Assembly: GCA_902777335.1 (NCBI GenBank)
Contig: CACYTF010000026.1
Coordinates: 1 to 39,501, forward strand
DNA: 39,501 nt
Source of the DNA: an uncultured Eubacteriales bacterium
GTDB taxonomy: Bacteria; Bacillota; Clostridia; Christensenellales; Aristaeellaceae
Reading direction: 5' to 3'
Each line of letters opens with the position of its first letter. Position 1 is the first letter of the stretch. The notes beneath the pieces were generated by a model. That model saw only the letters and a list, made by a program, of their open reading frames with translations, was not told the DNA's origin and did not search any database. Positions 1-9,056 of this stretch are shown here, piece after piece. The position numbers and the translations under genes are program-made.

Positions 1-81
1 TAAATTTGTCGTTCAAAACGTCGAAAACGTTACGGTATAGAGACCTTTTCTCTTGGAAACCAAGGGATTAGTAGCAACACT

Positions 82-1317
82 GTGCAAGTAAGGATTTATA
101 AAAATACAAACACCGCGGAGTTCTCGCTGCCGTTTCTGTTGATCGCTAACTTCGCGCAGATCATCGACGACAGCAACGGCTACAGGAAGCTGCTGATCCG
201 GAACATCGCCGCGGCGGCGGCGATCTGCGGGGTGTTCTACCTGTTCTTCTACCGCTATTTCATCGGCGGGATCCAGGCGCTGATCGACGACCCGACCCAG
301 GCGATGCCCCTCGGAATGACGGTGGTCCGGGAGGTCGCGGCATACGGCTTCTACGACTTCAACATCTTCATCGACCTGCTGCTGTGCACGCTGGTGATGC
401 TGTTTTTGAACTACCGGCCGAAGCGCGTGTTCACCGGCCGGTGGGTCCACGTGTTCCGGGCGTTCGCGCTGCTGCCCATCGCCTACGAGGTGGGCAGCAT
501 GGCGCTGAAGATCCGGGCGGCGATGGGCCAGATCGAGGTGCCGGTCTGGGTGTACCCGCTGCTGACGGTGAAGCCGCCGATGACCTTCGTGCTGTTCATC
601 GTGCTCGCGCTGTTCGTCAAGACGCGGGAGCTGCGCTTCCGCAGGCACGGCAAGACCCACGAGGAGTACACGGCGTTTCTGCGGACACGGCGCAACGCGT
701 GGCATTTCTCCATATTCCTCGCGATCATGATGGTCGTCGTCAGCGTCGTCGATTTCGGCGTCGTGCTGGGGTTCTCGGTGGGCGAGGGCGTGTCGTCGCT
801 GGTGACCCGCATGGAGGACCTGGAAGGCGCGGAAACCGAAGTCGACGCGGCCCCGACCGACGGGGCTCCGACCGACACGGCCCCGGAAGCGCAGAAGATA
901 TCCGTCGAGGACATCATCGCGCTGCTGGAAACCGAGGTCTTGCCCTCGCCGACGCCGAGCGCGGAACCGCAGACCCGCCCGCTCACCGAGGAGGAGCGGG
1001 AAGCGGCGCTGCAGGAGTATATTGAATCCGAGGAGATGATGTCGGCCGTCGAGAAGGGCGCGCTCATCGCGACGGCGGTCGGCTTCGGCGGGTCCATCAA
1101 CCTGATCATTCTGGCCCCCTTCGTCCTGCTGTTCTTCTACACCCGCAAGCCGAAGTTCCCGTGGATCAGCCTGCTGATCCCGCTGGCGGGCATCATACTG
1201 ATACTGTTCGTCTACTTCGAGGGCGTCCACCAGCTGCTGCTTAACCTGCCAATGAAAAAGGTGAGCGTGCAGGAGCTCCTGGAATACCAGCAACTGCTGT
1301 CCGCCATGCTGATGTGA
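82..1317 (+). CDS. Polytopic membrane protein of unknown function
   Basis: A 411-residue protein that I do not recognise. Hydrophobic segments lie at about residues 36-58, 85-112, 128-142, 152-175, 205-230, 325-350 and 358-385, so it is an integral membrane protein with about seven spans. A long hydrophilic, acidic, Pro/Thr-rich segment (about residues 240-320, with an SPTPSAEP linker) separates the last two spans from the rest. The start is uncertain. The frame is open back to the stop at 1-3, and the GTG at 82 has only a weak purine tract (62-67) at a long distance, so the true N-terminus could differ. The K+ channel gene follows after 51 bp, which suggests co-transcription. That it is a real gene is fairly sure; its function is unknown. 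Confidence 0.6.
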   Translation: MQVRIYKNTNTAEFSLPFLLIANFAQIIDDSNGYRKLLIRNIAAAAAICGVFYLFFYRYFIGGIQALIDDPTQAMPLGMTVVREVAAYGFYDFNIFIDLLLCTLVMLFLNYRPKRVFTGRWVHVFRAFALLPIAYEVGSMALKIRAAMGQIEVPVWVYPLLTVKPPMTFVLFIVLALFVKTRELRFRRHGKTHEEYTAFLRTRRNAWHFSIFLAIMMVVVSVVDFGVVLGFSVGEGVSSLVTRMEDLEGAETEVDAAPTDGAPTDTAPEAQKISVEDIIALLETEVLPSPTPSAEPQTRPLTEEEREAALQEYIESEEMMSAVEKGALIATAVGFGGSINLIILAPFVLLFFYTRKPKFPWISLLIPLAGIILILFVYFEGVHQLLLNLPMKKVSVQELLEYQQLLSAMLM

Positions 1318-1368
1318 GGCTGAACGGATATCAAATCTCTGAGATAAACTGAAAGAGGTGACCCCCCG

Positions 1369-2253
1369 GTGTTCGCTTCCCTGCGAAAGAACCGTCGCAA
1401 CGTCCCGCTGATCGGCGACATCGTCTTTTCCATGCTGACCCTGCCGGTGGCCTCGGCCTATCTGGATGAGTGGGTGAACGAAAACCTCATGGAGCAGGAG
1501 CCGGAAGCCAGCCTGTTCCTGCTGATGCTGGCGTTCTGCGTGGTCGTGGGCTTCGCGCAGCTGTTCCGGGCCTTCCGCCTGCGGGCGCGGGGGAAAGCGG
1601 ATTTCAACCTGCACCTGATCCACGGGATCGTCTTTCTGGCCTGCGCCGCGCTGCTCGGCGTCTTCGGGTATACCCGGTGGGTCGTGATCGTCATCGGGGT
1701 CGCCTATTGGCTCACGCTGATCTCGGGAAGGGTCCTGTCCATCGTGCGCAGGCGCAGGGTGTGGAACACGATCGCGAACGTGGTGATGATCCTCGCGTCC
1801 CTGATCGCCCTGGGCGCGATGTTCCTCCCGGGATACGACGCGATCTTCATAGCGGTCATGTTCGAGTGCTTCCACGCGCTGCTGACGATCTTCGTCGTCG
1901 TCTTTTCGAAGCTGAAGCTGGGCGTGCTGAAGGAGATCATCAAAAAGACCTACGCGTTGGAGATCATCCTCTGCCTGCTGCTGCTGATCTTCTGCTGCGC
2001 GTGGCTGCTGACGTTCACGGAGGAAGGGCTCCCGACCTACGGCGACGCGCTGTGGTACTGCTTCGCGGTGGTGACCACCATCGGCTTCGGTGATTTCACC
2101 GTCACCACGATCTTCGGCAGGGTCATCAGCGTGATCCTCGGCATCTACGGCATCATCGTCGTGGCGCTGATCACGTCCATCATCGTGAACTTCTACGGCG
2201 AGATGAAAAAGACGGAGACCGGATCGAAGGACCCGGACGCGCCGGCATCATAG
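1369..2253 (+). CDS. Two-transmembrane-pore potassium channel family protein
   Basis: This 294-residue membrane protein has a C-terminal ion-channel pore domain (Ion_trans_2 type). The selectivity filter TTIGFGD is at residues 236-242, between a pore helix (ALWYCFAVV) and a hydrophobic inner helix (about 245-272). At least five more hydrophobic segments lie at about residues 18-32, 47-64, 83-102, 103-120 and 140-175, so the layout resembles a six-helix channel without an obvious arginine-rich voltage sensor. There is no RCK/TrkA-N regulatory domain; the protein ends about 20 residues after the last helix. The GTG start is supported by an AGAGGTGA ribosome binding site about ten bases upstream. 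From the family, it should conduct K+ across the cytoplasmic membrane. Its role next to the preceding membrane protein is unknown. Confidence 0.8.
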   Translation: MFASLRKNRRNVPLIGDIVFSMLTLPVASAYLDEWVNENLMEQEPEASLFLLMLAFCVVVGFAQLFRAFRLRARGKADFNLHLIHGIVFLACAALLGVFGYTRWVVIVIGVAYWLTLISGRVLSIVRRRRVWNTIANVVMILASLIALGAMFLPGYDAIFIAVMFECFHALLTIFVVVFSKLKLGVLKEIIKKTYALEIILCLLLLIFCCAWLLTFTEEGLPTYGDALWYCFAVVTTIGFGDFTVTTIFGRVISVILGIYGIIVVALITSIIVNFYGEMKKTETGSKDPDAPAS

Positions 2254-2286
2254 CGTATTCACCGAAACGGAAAGGAGCGCGAGCCC

Positions 2287-2496
2287 ATGGCAGTATTCAC
2301 ATCGTCGGCCTTTGCGATGCGCAGGAATCTGATCCTCGAAGCGCTGCGGGACGCGGGGGCCGTCAGCCCGGAGACGGCGAAGGCGCTGGAGGAGACCGGG
2401 CTGGTCAACCCGGAGATGTTCGCGGAATACACCCAGCAGCTGGTCGACATGGGCGTGATCCGCAGCACGGCCGACGGCCGGTACTACGCCGACTGA
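2287..2496 (+). CDS. Small conserved-looking protein, 69 residues
   Basis: A short soluble protein with a clear AAAGGAG ribosome binding site and ATG start, lying 33 bp after the channel gene and 52 bp before the GH32 gene in the same direction. Its sequence is mostly helical, with an EALRDAGAVSPETAKALEETG stretch followed by a second helix and a C-terminal VIRSTADGRYYAD turn. This resembles a small winged-helix 'wing', but that is only a visual impression. No cysteines and no membrane segment. I do not recognise the family. It is probably real, given the spacing, ribosome site and codon use like its neighbours. Confidence 0.6.
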   Translation: MAVFTSSAFAMRRNLILEALRDAGAVSPETAKALEETGLVNPEMFAEYTQQLVDMGVIRSTADGRYYAD

Positions 2497-2548
2497 CGCC
2501 GCGTCAAAACCGCAATGGCATTCTATACAGGACAGGAGGGGCGATGAC

Positions 2549-4015
2549 ATGAAGGAATGGACGCGCGAGGCGCGATACAGGGTATTGAAGGACCCCGAGG
2601 AGATAAGGCCGCTGCACGCGCGGATCGCGGCCTCGGACTACCGTCTGCGCTACCACATCCAGCCGGTGACGGGCCTGCTGAACGACCCCAACGGCTTCCT
2701 GCGGCGCAACGACGGCAGCTGGCACCTGTTCTATCAGTGGTGCCCCTGGGGGGCGGTCCACGGGCTGAAGTACTGGTACCACGTGGTGTCGGACGACCTG
2801 ATCATCTGGCGCAACCGGGGCGTCTGCCTGAAGCCGGACACGGTCTGGGACAACAAGGGCGCGTATTCCGGCTCGGCGCTGGTGGCGGACGACGGCATCT
2901 ACCTGTTCTACACCGGCAACCACCGGGACGAGAACTGGGTGCGCACGCCCTACACCTGCCTGGTGGAGCTGATGGACGACGGCGGCGCGCGGAAGTACGA
3001 AAAGCCGCTGTTCGGGCCCGTCCCGGGCTATACCGAGCACCAGCGGGACCCGAAGGTGGAGTACAGCGAGCAGACCGGCAAGTACACGATCCTCCTCGGC
3101 GCGCAGAACGCGCAGAAGCAGGGCCGGGTGATCCTGTTCGAGTCGGAGCACCTGGACCGGGGCTGGCGCTTCGCCGGCGAGGTCAAGGTGCCGGGCTTCG
3201 AGGATTTCGGCGACATGTGGGAGTGCCCGTCCATCGAGCACATCTCAGGCAAGGACGTGCTGATCTTCTGCCCCCAGCACATCACGCTGCCGGGCCGCGG
3301 CGGCTCCCAGCACCACAACGGCTACATCATCGGCCGCATGGACTACGAGGCGCTGACCTTCACGCCGGAGGGCGGCTTCCACGTGCTGGACTTCGGCTTC
3401 GACAGCTATGCCGCCGCCTGCACCACCAACATCGACGACCCCGACCACGCGCTGATCGTCGCCTGGATGGGCCTGCCCGACGCCGAATACCCCACCGACG
3501 GGGAGGACTGGCAGGGGGCGCTGACGCTGCCCCGGGAGCTGACCATTCGCAACCGCCGCCTGATCCAGCAGCCGCTGAGCGGCCTGAAGCAGCTGCGGGA
3601 CGGCGAGCTGGCCTTCCGGTCCGGCGGGATCCTGCCGCGGGTGAGCGAGCTGGAGCTGATCAGCCGCGGCGGCGACATGACGCTGGGGCTGTTCACGCGG
3701 GCCGACGGCTCGGGCGGGCTGCGCATCCGCTATGACGACGCGAAGCGCGAGATGACCGTGGACCGCTCCGGCATGGAGAAGCGCTTCAACGTGGACCAGG
3801 GCGAGGCCCGGACCCGCCCGCTGCCCAAGGGGCTGCACCACCTGCGCATCTACATCGACCGCAGCAGCGTCGAGATCTTTGTCAACGACGGCGACGCCGT
3901 GTTCACGACCCGCGCCTTCCCCACCGCCGACGAGGCGCATTGCGCCTTCGACGGCGACGCAGCCATCCACATGTGGCGGCTGAAGGACGCCGTGACGGAC
4001 GACTTCACGGTATAG
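2549..4015 (+). CDS. GH32 glycoside hydrolase (sucrose-6-phosphate hydrolase / beta-fructosidase)
   Basis: A 488-residue glycoside hydrolase family 32 enzyme that cleaves beta-fructosidic bonds in sucrose, sucrose-6-phosphate or fructans. All three family landmarks are present: NDPNG with the nucleophile Asp46, RDP at 166-168 with the transition-state stabiliser Asp167, and the EC motif with acid/base Glu225. The five-bladed propeller spans about residues 30-340 and the C-terminal beta-sandwich about 350-480. There is no signal peptide, so it should act in the cytoplasm, as ScrB/SacA-type enzymes do. The ribosome site AGGAGGGG lies seven bases before the ATG. No sugar transporter, PTS component or fructokinase is visible nearby, so the substrate cannot be settled. 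It converges on ftsK across 42 bp with no obvious terminator. Confidence 0.92.
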   Translation: MKEWTREARYRVLKDPEEIRPLHARIAASDYRLRYHIQPVTGLLNDPNGFLRRNDGSWHLFYQWCPWGAVHGLKYWYHVVSDDLIIWRNRGVCLKPDTVWDNKGAYSGSALVADDGIYLFYTGNHRDENWVRTPYTCLVELMDDGGARKYEKPLFGPVPGYTEHQRDPKVEYSEQTGKYTILLGAQNAQKQGRVILFESEHLDRGWRFAGEVKVPGFEDFGDMWECPSIEHISGKDVLIFCPQHITLPGRGGSQHHNGYIIGRMDYEALTFTPEGGFHVLDFGFDSYAAACTTNIDDPDHALIVAWMGLPDAEYPTDGEDWQGALTLPRELTIRNRRLIQQPLSGLKQLRDGELAFRSGGILPRVSELELISRGGDMTLGLFTRADGSGGLRIRYDDAKREMTVDRSGMEKRFNVDQGEARTRPLPKGLHHLRIYIDRSSVEIFVNDGDAVFTTRAFPTADEAHCAFDGDAAIHMWRLKDAVTDDFTV

Positions 4016-4057
4016 GCGCAGCAGTTGTGTATGGATCGTGTCCCCGTGACTCATTTG

Positions 4058-6901
4058 CTACGCGCAATCCTCGAACATCTCCCGGGCCTGTTCTCTGGTG
4101 ATCAGCACGTCGCGGGGCTTGGAGCCGTCGGCCTCGGACACGATGCCGCGGCGGGACATCTCGTCGATGATGCGGCCCGCGCGGGCGTAGCCGATGCGCA
4201 TCTTGCGCTGCAGCATCGATATGGACACCTGGCCCAGGTCGATGGCGATGTCCACCGCCTCGGCCAGCTTCGGGTCGTATTCGGACTCGACCTCCTCCTT
4301 CTCGGCGTCGCTGCGGGTGGCGTTCTCCATGTGCTCGATCATGTCCGGGTCGTAGGAGGCTTCGCCGGACTGCTTGATGTACTCCACGATGGCGTGGACC
4401 TCGTCGTCGGACACCCACGCGCCCTGCACGCGCATGCTCTTCATGCCGTTGGGCACGAACAGCATGTCGCCGTTGCCCAGCAGCTTTTCCGCGCCGCCGT
4501 GGTCGATCATCGTGCGGCTGTCCACCTGGGAGGCCACCGAGAAGGCGATGCGGGTGGGAATGTTGGCCTTGATGATGCCGGTGATCACGTTCACCGACGG
4601 CCGCTGCGTGGCGATGACCAGGTGCATGCCGCAGGCGCGGGCCAGCTGGGCCAGGCGGCAGATGCTGTCCTCCACCTCGCCGGGGGAGACCATCATCAAA
4701 TCGGCCAGCTCGTCGATGATGATGACCATCTGGGGCATCAGCTTTTCGCCGTCCTTCAGCGCCTTGTTGTAGCCCTTGATGTCCCGCACGCCGCGCTCGG
4801 CGAACAGCTTGTAGCGCTTGGTCATCTCGGCCACGGCCCAATCCAGCGCGCTGGCGGCCTTCTTCGGGTCGGTGACCACCGGGCACACCAGGTGCGGTAT
4901 GTTGTTGTAGACGGACAGCTCCACCACCTTCGGGTCGATCAGGATCAGCTTGACCTCCTCGGGGGAGGAGCGGAACAGGATCGAGGTGATGATGGCGTTG
5001 ATGCACACCGATTTGCCCGAGCCCGTCTGGCCGGCGATCAGCACGTGGGGCATCTTGGCGATGTCCGCCACGATGTAGCGGCCGGAGTTGTCCTTGCCCA
5101 GGCCCACCGCGATGCGGCTGGGGTGCTTGCGGGCGTCCGGGGACTCCAGCACGTCGCGCAGGCGCACCATTTCGACCTTGTCGTTGGGGATCTCCACGCC
5201 CACGGCCGCCTTGCCGGGGATGGGCGCCTCGATGCGCACCGACATGGCCGCCAGGTTCAGCGCGATGTCGTCGGAGAGGCTGGTGATGCGGCTGACCTTC
5301 ACGCCCGGGGCGGGCTGCAGCTCGAACCGGGTGACCGCGGGGCCGTGGGCGATGCCCGTCAGCTTCGCGGAGATGCCGAAGCTCTTCAGCGTCTCCTCCA
5401 GCAGCTGGGCCTTCTGCATGTCGCGGTTGTTGTGGATGGAGGTGTCCTCCACCTCGCCCTGAGACAGCAGGTCCAGCGGCGGATAGTTGTAGGGCGGCAC
5501 GTCGTCCGCCGGCTCGGCTTCCTTCACCCGCCTGATCTTCGGGAAGACCGGCTTCTCGGCGATGCCCGCCGCCACCTTCTCTTCGCGCTTCGGCTTCGCC
5601 TGGGGCAGGTCGAAGGGCGGCTCGTCGTCGTCCGGCGCCTCGTAGGCCTCGGGCTCGATCTTCAGGTCGTCGATGGACACGTTGCTCTTCTTGTCGGCCT
5701 TCACCACCGGCACGGCGCCGGGGATGTCCTCCGGCGGGGCGTCGGGAATGTCCACGATGCCCTCGCTGACCGCCCGCATCGAGGAGGGCCGGTCGATTTC
5801 AAAGCCCTTGCGGCGGGCCTTCTCCGGCTTCGGCTCGGCGTCTGCCTTCAGCGCGGCGGGCCGGTCCGGCTCAAAGCCCTTGCGGCGGGCCTTGCCGTCC
5901 TTTTCCAGCTTGTCCAGCGCGGCGCTCTCGGCCTCCAGGCGGTCGAAGTCGTCGAAGCCGTCGAACAGTGAGTCCTTTTCGGCGGCGGGCTCGACCTCCT
6001 CGTTGTACAGCTTCTTGCGCCGCCGCGGCGGGTTCGCCGCCATCGCCGGGGCGGGGGCCGCCGGGGCGGAGCGCCGCCTGCCCTGCGGCTGGGCCGGGCG
6101 CGCGGCATTATCGACTGAAGCGCTGGCGGCCTTTTTGCCGCGGGACGCAACCGCCGGCTGCGCCGACGTTCTGGGCGCGCTTCGGCGGGGCATATTCGCG
6201 GCAATCGCCGCGCCGCCCGTCAGCGCTTCGCTGAAGGGATCGCGGCTCACACGGCTCCGGGAGGCCCGGCGGGGGCGCGCTTCCTCGGTTTTTTCGAACA
6301 TCTGTTTGTCTTCACGAGTCTCCTGGCGCGCATCGCCCCGCTTGCGGAGCCAGCGCACCAGGCGGCCCACCCGCCCGGTGGCGGTGAGCAGCAGCACGGC
6401 CAGCAGCAGCACGGCCAGGAAGCCGCCCGTCACGCCGAAGTTGCGGTACAGGGGCCAGCTCAGCAGCGCGCCCAGCGCGCCGCCGCCCTTGCCGTAGCCG
6501 TAGGATTTTGAAACGAAGTTGGCAAAGCCCTGTATGGTCATCTTTTCCAGGCGGATGCGCTCGGCGAAGAAGATATGTACCGCCGTGAACAGGCACACGA
6601 ACAGCAGCGCGTCGCAGGCGGCGACCAGGGCGTTGACGCGATGGCCGCGGGCGGATTTCAGGCACAGCACGCCGGCCCAGATCAGCATGGCGGGCAGCGC
6701 CACGGCCAGGCTGCCGCCCAGGCCGCAGAGCACATTTCGAATGGCGCCCATGCTGGTGCCCGGCTGGGGGGCCGCGACGCAGATGTAAACGAGCAGCAGC
6801 GCCACGCCAAACAGCGCCACTGCCGACAGTATTTTCATGGAACCGTTGGAGCCGTTGTCGTGCTCCTCAAATTGACGGGGATTCATGGTCCTCGCAGTCA
6901 T
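4058..6901 (-). CDS. ftsK: DNA translocase FtsK/SpoIIIE
   Basis: A septum-anchored, ATP-driven DNA pump that moves chromosomal DNA through the closing division or sporulation septum. The N-terminal roughly 180 residues hold four hydrophobic spans. Next comes a long Pro/Lys/Asp-rich, low-complexity linker (about 190-430), then the motor: Walker A GQTGSGKS near residue 620, Walker B IIIDELADLM, and the ATQRPSVNVITG segment. The winged-helix gamma domain, with RKMRIGYARAGRIIDEM, lies at the C-terminus and normally reads the orienting DNA sequences. The linker contains near-repeats (ARRKGFEPDRPAAL / ARRKGFEIDRPSSM). I prefer the ATG at 6901, ten bases after GGAGG; an in-frame GTG at 6907 is only about four bases from it. 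It follows cvpA on the same strand by 108 bp. FtsK and SpoIIIE cannot be told apart by sequence alone. Confidence 0.95.
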   Translation of the reverse strand: MTARTMNPRQFEEHDNGSNGSMKILSAVALFGVALLLVYICVAAPQPGTSMGAIRNVLCGLGGSLAVALPAMLIWAGVLCLKSARGHRVNALVAACDALLFVCLFTAVHIFFAERIRLEKMTIQGFANFVSKSYGYGKGGGALGALLSWPLYRNFGVTGGFLAVLLLAVLLLTATGRVGRLVRWLRKRGDARQETREDKQMFEKTEEARPRRASRSRVSRDPFSEALTGGAAIAANMPRRSAPRTSAQPAVASRGKKAASASVDNAARPAQPQGRRRSAPAAPAPAMAANPPRRRKKLYNEEVEPAAEKDSLFDGFDDFDRLEAESAALDKLEKDGKARRKGFEPDRPAALKADAEPKPEKARRKGFEIDRPSSMRAVSEGIVDIPDAPPEDIPGAVPVVKADKKSNVSIDDLKIEPEAYEAPDDDEPPFDLPQAKPKREEKVAAGIAEKPVFPKIRRVKEAEPADDVPPYNYPPLDLLSQGEVEDTSIHNNRDMQKAQLLEETLKSFGISAKLTGIAHGPAVTRFELQPAPGVKVSRITSLSDDIALNLAAMSVRIEAPIPGKAAVGVEIPNDKVEMVRLRDVLESPDARKHPSRIAVGLGKDNSGRYIVADIAKMPHVLIAGQTGSGKSVCINAIITSILFRSSPEEVKLILIDPKVVELSVYNNIPHLVCPVVTDPKKAASALDWAVAEMTKRYKLFAERGVRDIKGYNKALKDGEKLMPQMVIIIDELADLMMVSPGEVEDSICRLAQLARACGMHLVIATQRPSVNVITGIIKANIPTRIAFSVASQVDSRTMIDHGGAEKLLGNGDMLFVPNGMKSMRVQGAWVSDDEVHAIVEYIKQSGEASYDPDMIEHMENATRSDAEKEEVESEYDPKLAEAVDIAIDLGQVSISMLQRKMRIGYARAGRIIDEMSRRGIVSEADGSKPRDVLITREQAREMFEDCA

Positions 6902-6936
6902 CGGCACAACACCTCCATTTTCATTTTTTGTTTCAA

Positions 6937-6979
6937 CAGACGAAAACGCCCGTCTGACCCGCGTTTAACGGTGTCAGAC
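6937..6979 (-). promoter_or_regulatory. Two mutually exclusive hairpins in the ftsK leader
   Basis: Read on the minus strand, the cvpA-ftsK gap holds three related segments: GTCTGAC (6979-6973), GTCAGACG (6958-6951) and CGTCTG (6942-6937). The middle segment can pair with the first (7 bp, 14-nt loop) or with the third (6 bp, plus G-T pairs that close a four-base loop), but not both. The last hairpin ends about 20 bases before the ftsK ribosome site. The layout resembles an attenuator or simple RNA switch. There is no leader peptide and no clear U-tract, so regulation is inference. Confidence 0.3.
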
Positions 6980-7009
6980 AGGGTTTCGTCACATTTCCGG
7001 CCCGTTTGA

Positions 7010-7747
7010 TCAACCGCCGATCAGGCTCGTGACCAGGTTGCCGACGTTCAAAAAGTCCACCTGGCTGACGAAGCTGTACAGCGCGGAGCCCGTTCGCAAA
7101 TTGTCCGCGAACTCCGGGGAAACAATCTGCACCAGCGCGGGCAGCAGGCACAGCACCAGCACCACCATCACCAGGCCCCGGGCCAGCCCGAACAGGCCGC
7201 CCAGCAGCCAGTCGAAGCCGCGCACCAGCGGGAAGGAGATCACGTGGTCCAGCAGGTTGACCACCAGGCACACCAGCACGTACAGCGCGATGAAGCACAG
7301 CAGGAAGGCGCCCACGTTGAACACGGCCTGCCAGATGGTCTGGTCCAGGTAGTCCGCCAGGGTGTTGATGCCCAGGCGCTGGAACATCTGTGCCCGCACG
7401 TTGGCCTCAAAGGCCTTGGACACCACCGACACCTTGCCCGCCACCGACGACACGGCGTTCTGTATGGCCGATTCGCCGCCGGCGATCACCTCGGAGACGG
7501 TGCTGACGGCCTGGGCGTGGGACTCAAAGAAGTTCTCCGGCTCCAGGTACTGGTTCAGCACGGCCATCAGCGTCTGGTTGGACAGGGCCAGCTGGGCCAC
7601 CCGCGGGTAGAGCTGCTGCGCCCCGAACCACGCCCCCACGAACCCGACGGTTCCCAGAAGCGAAGTGATGAACCCGCGGTACATGCCCGATATCAGGTAG
7701 AACGCGAGTATCACGATGATCGTGATGTCCAACAGATTCAGGTTCAT
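7010..7747 (-). CDS. cvpA: CvpA family membrane protein
   Basis: A 245-residue member of the CvpA (colicin V production / YshB-like) family. The N-terminus LLDITIIVILAFYLISGMYRGF is the family hallmark, followed by a second hydrophobic span with GFVGAWFGA. Two more spans lie at about residues 150-176 and 190-215 (GGLFGLARGLVMVVLVLCLLPAL). The start at 7747 follows AAAGGAGG by about seven bases; an upstream in-frame ATG at 7780 has no such support. It sits between the DUF5711 gene and ftsK, all on the minus strand, a grouping that suggests a cell-envelope or division role. The molecular function of CvpA in Bacillota is not established. Confidence 0.88.
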   Translation of the reverse strand: MNLNLLDITIIVILAFYLISGMYRGFITSLLGTVGFVGAWFGAQQLYPRVAQLALSNQTLMAVLNQYLEPENFFESHAQAVSTVSEVIAGGESAIQNAVSSVAGKVSVVSKAFEANVRAQMFQRLGINTLADYLDQTIWQAVFNVGAFLLCFIALYVLVCLVVNLLDHVISFPLVRGFDWLLGGLFGLARGLVMVVLVLCLLPALVQIVSPEFADNLRTGSALYSFVSQVDFLNVGNLVTSLIGG

Positions 7748-7821
7748 TGTTTCATCCTCCTTTGAAGGAAGTTTGCGCATGTCATAGCCTGTCCAATTTT
7801 TGGCTGTTCATGCGCGGCGTA

Positions 7822-8922
7822 TTACGACAGATTCAGCACGTAGATGATGTTGCCGTTGCCAAGTATCGCCATGTTGTTGGCGGTCACGCCGTAGACCTTG
7901 TCAAACAGCATCGGCAGCGCGTAGGCGTTCACGGTCTGGCTGCCCTGGGTGGCGATGGACACATAGCCCTCGGTGGAGAAGCCGTACACCCGGTCGTTCC
8001 GGGCGATCAGCGACTGGCAGCCGTAGGGCATGCGCACCTGCTGGTCCAGGTTGGCGCGGATCATGCGCACATCCTGCATGCCGTTCGCGGAATCGTACTG
8101 CGAATTGGGCACGAAGGCCATCATCGGGTCGTCCAGCACGCTGCCGTCCAGCGCGGCCATGTACCAGCCGTACACCTTCGTCCGGCGGCTCCTGTCCTCC
8201 TTGCCGGTGTAGTCGTACACCTTCAGGAAGGTGTCGCCCGCGCAGCAGAAGTAGGAAGACTGGAACACCACGCCGTACATCAGCTGCTCGTTGTCGTGGA
8301 TGGAGCCCACCATCTCCTTGCCGGGGCGGTAGGTGTTCACCGTGCAGCTGGGCACGGTGCCGCTGGTGTCCAGGCTCATCACCCACAGCAGGGAGCCGTT
8401 TGAGAAAAATCCGTATTCGATCACCGTCTGGTTGGTCAGCGTGATGCTGTTCACCCGCCGGCCTCCAGGCTCCATCAGGACAATCGTGCTGTTGTATTCC
8501 GGCCCCAGCAGTACGGCGGTGTACTTGCTGCCGATGCGGGCGGAAAGCACATCCGTCTCCATCGCGCCGCTGAAGGTGGGCGTGCCGGTCTGCGCGTCGA
8601 TCAGCGTCAGCGATTCGCCGGTCCAGGCGGCCACGCCGTTGGCGTTGGCGTCAAAGTCCGCGTTTCTGCCGATCAGGTAGGACCACTTCACGCGGCCCTC
8701 CGTCGTCACCGAGCCGATGTAGCTGCCGTCGTAGTACACAAAGCCGTCGTCCACCACCTCAAGCCCCAGGTTCGAGGCCAGCTGTACGGCCTTATAGTCG
8801 TAGGAGCTGCGGTGGGTGGCGCTTCCGATGAGGCGCCCGGCCGCCAGCGCGATGACGCTGACGAACACGACGATCAACAGAGCGATTGCCCATGGAAGCC
8901 GAGCCTGTCGGTTGCTTTCCAT
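7822..8922 (-). CDS. DUF5711-like membrane-anchored beta-propeller protein
   Basis: A 366-residue protein with one N-terminal membrane anchor (about residues 10-30, PWAIALLIVVFVSVIALAAG) and a large extracytoplasmic part of repeated beta strands. These carry the pattern GxLxxxDxxTG, for example SLTLIDAQTGTP and FLKVYDYTGKE, typical of PQQ-like or quinoprotein-like propellers. It matches what I know of the DUF5711 family of Clostridia, which is often found beside cvpA. GGGAGG lies five bases before the ATG. It is the first gene of the minus-strand set DUF5711-cvpA-ftsK, with a good promoter at 9049-9077. The repeats do not show catalytic residues; a scaffolding or envelope-sensing role is a guess. 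Confidence 0.7.
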   Translation of the reverse strand: MESNRQARLPWAIALLIVVFVSVIALAAGRLIGSATHRSSYDYKAVQLASNLGLEVVDDGFVYYDGSYIGSVTTEGRVKWSYLIGRNADFDANANGVAAWTGESLTLIDAQTGTPTFSGAMETDVLSARIGSKYTAVLLGPEYNSTIVLMEPGGRRVNSITLTNQTVIEYGFFSNGSLLWVMSLDTSGTVPSCTVNTYRPGKEMVGSIHDNEQLMYGVVFQSSYFCCAGDTFLKVYDYTGKEDRSRRTKVYGWYMAALDGSVLDDPMMAFVPNSQYDSANGMQDVRMIRANLDQQVRMPYGCQSLIARNDRVYGFSTEGYVSIATQGSQTVNAYALPMLFDKVYGVTANNMAILGNGNIIYVLNLS

Positions 8923-9027
8923 GGAATCCTCCCATTATTATGTTTATCCGTGGCAGGGGACAGGCCCCCAAAAGCGGGCCCTTCGCCGCGTTTTCGCCCG
9001 TGCGGGCCTGAAAAACGCCAATATCCC

Positions 9028-9056
9028 TTGTATGCCATACCAATTCTTATTATAAT
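9028..9056 (+). promoter_or_regulatory. Possible divergent promoter for the metallophosphoesterase gene
   Basis: TTGTAT (9028-9033), a 17-base spacer and a perfect TATAAT (9051-9056). Transcription would start near 9063, about 130 bases before the ATG at 9192. The -35 matches consensus at only three positions. It shares its -10 bases with the opposite promoter, so the two could not be occupied at once. Confidence 0.4.

Noticed and set aside
13..1875. A 620-residue minus-strand open frame over the first two genes
   Set aside because: His/Asp/Arg/Gln-rich shadow of the membrane protein and channel genes; the sense frames have membrane spans and a K+ selectivity filter.
4025..5971. A 648-residue plus-strand open frame over ftsK
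   Set aside because: Shadow of ftsK; no ribosome site or known domain.
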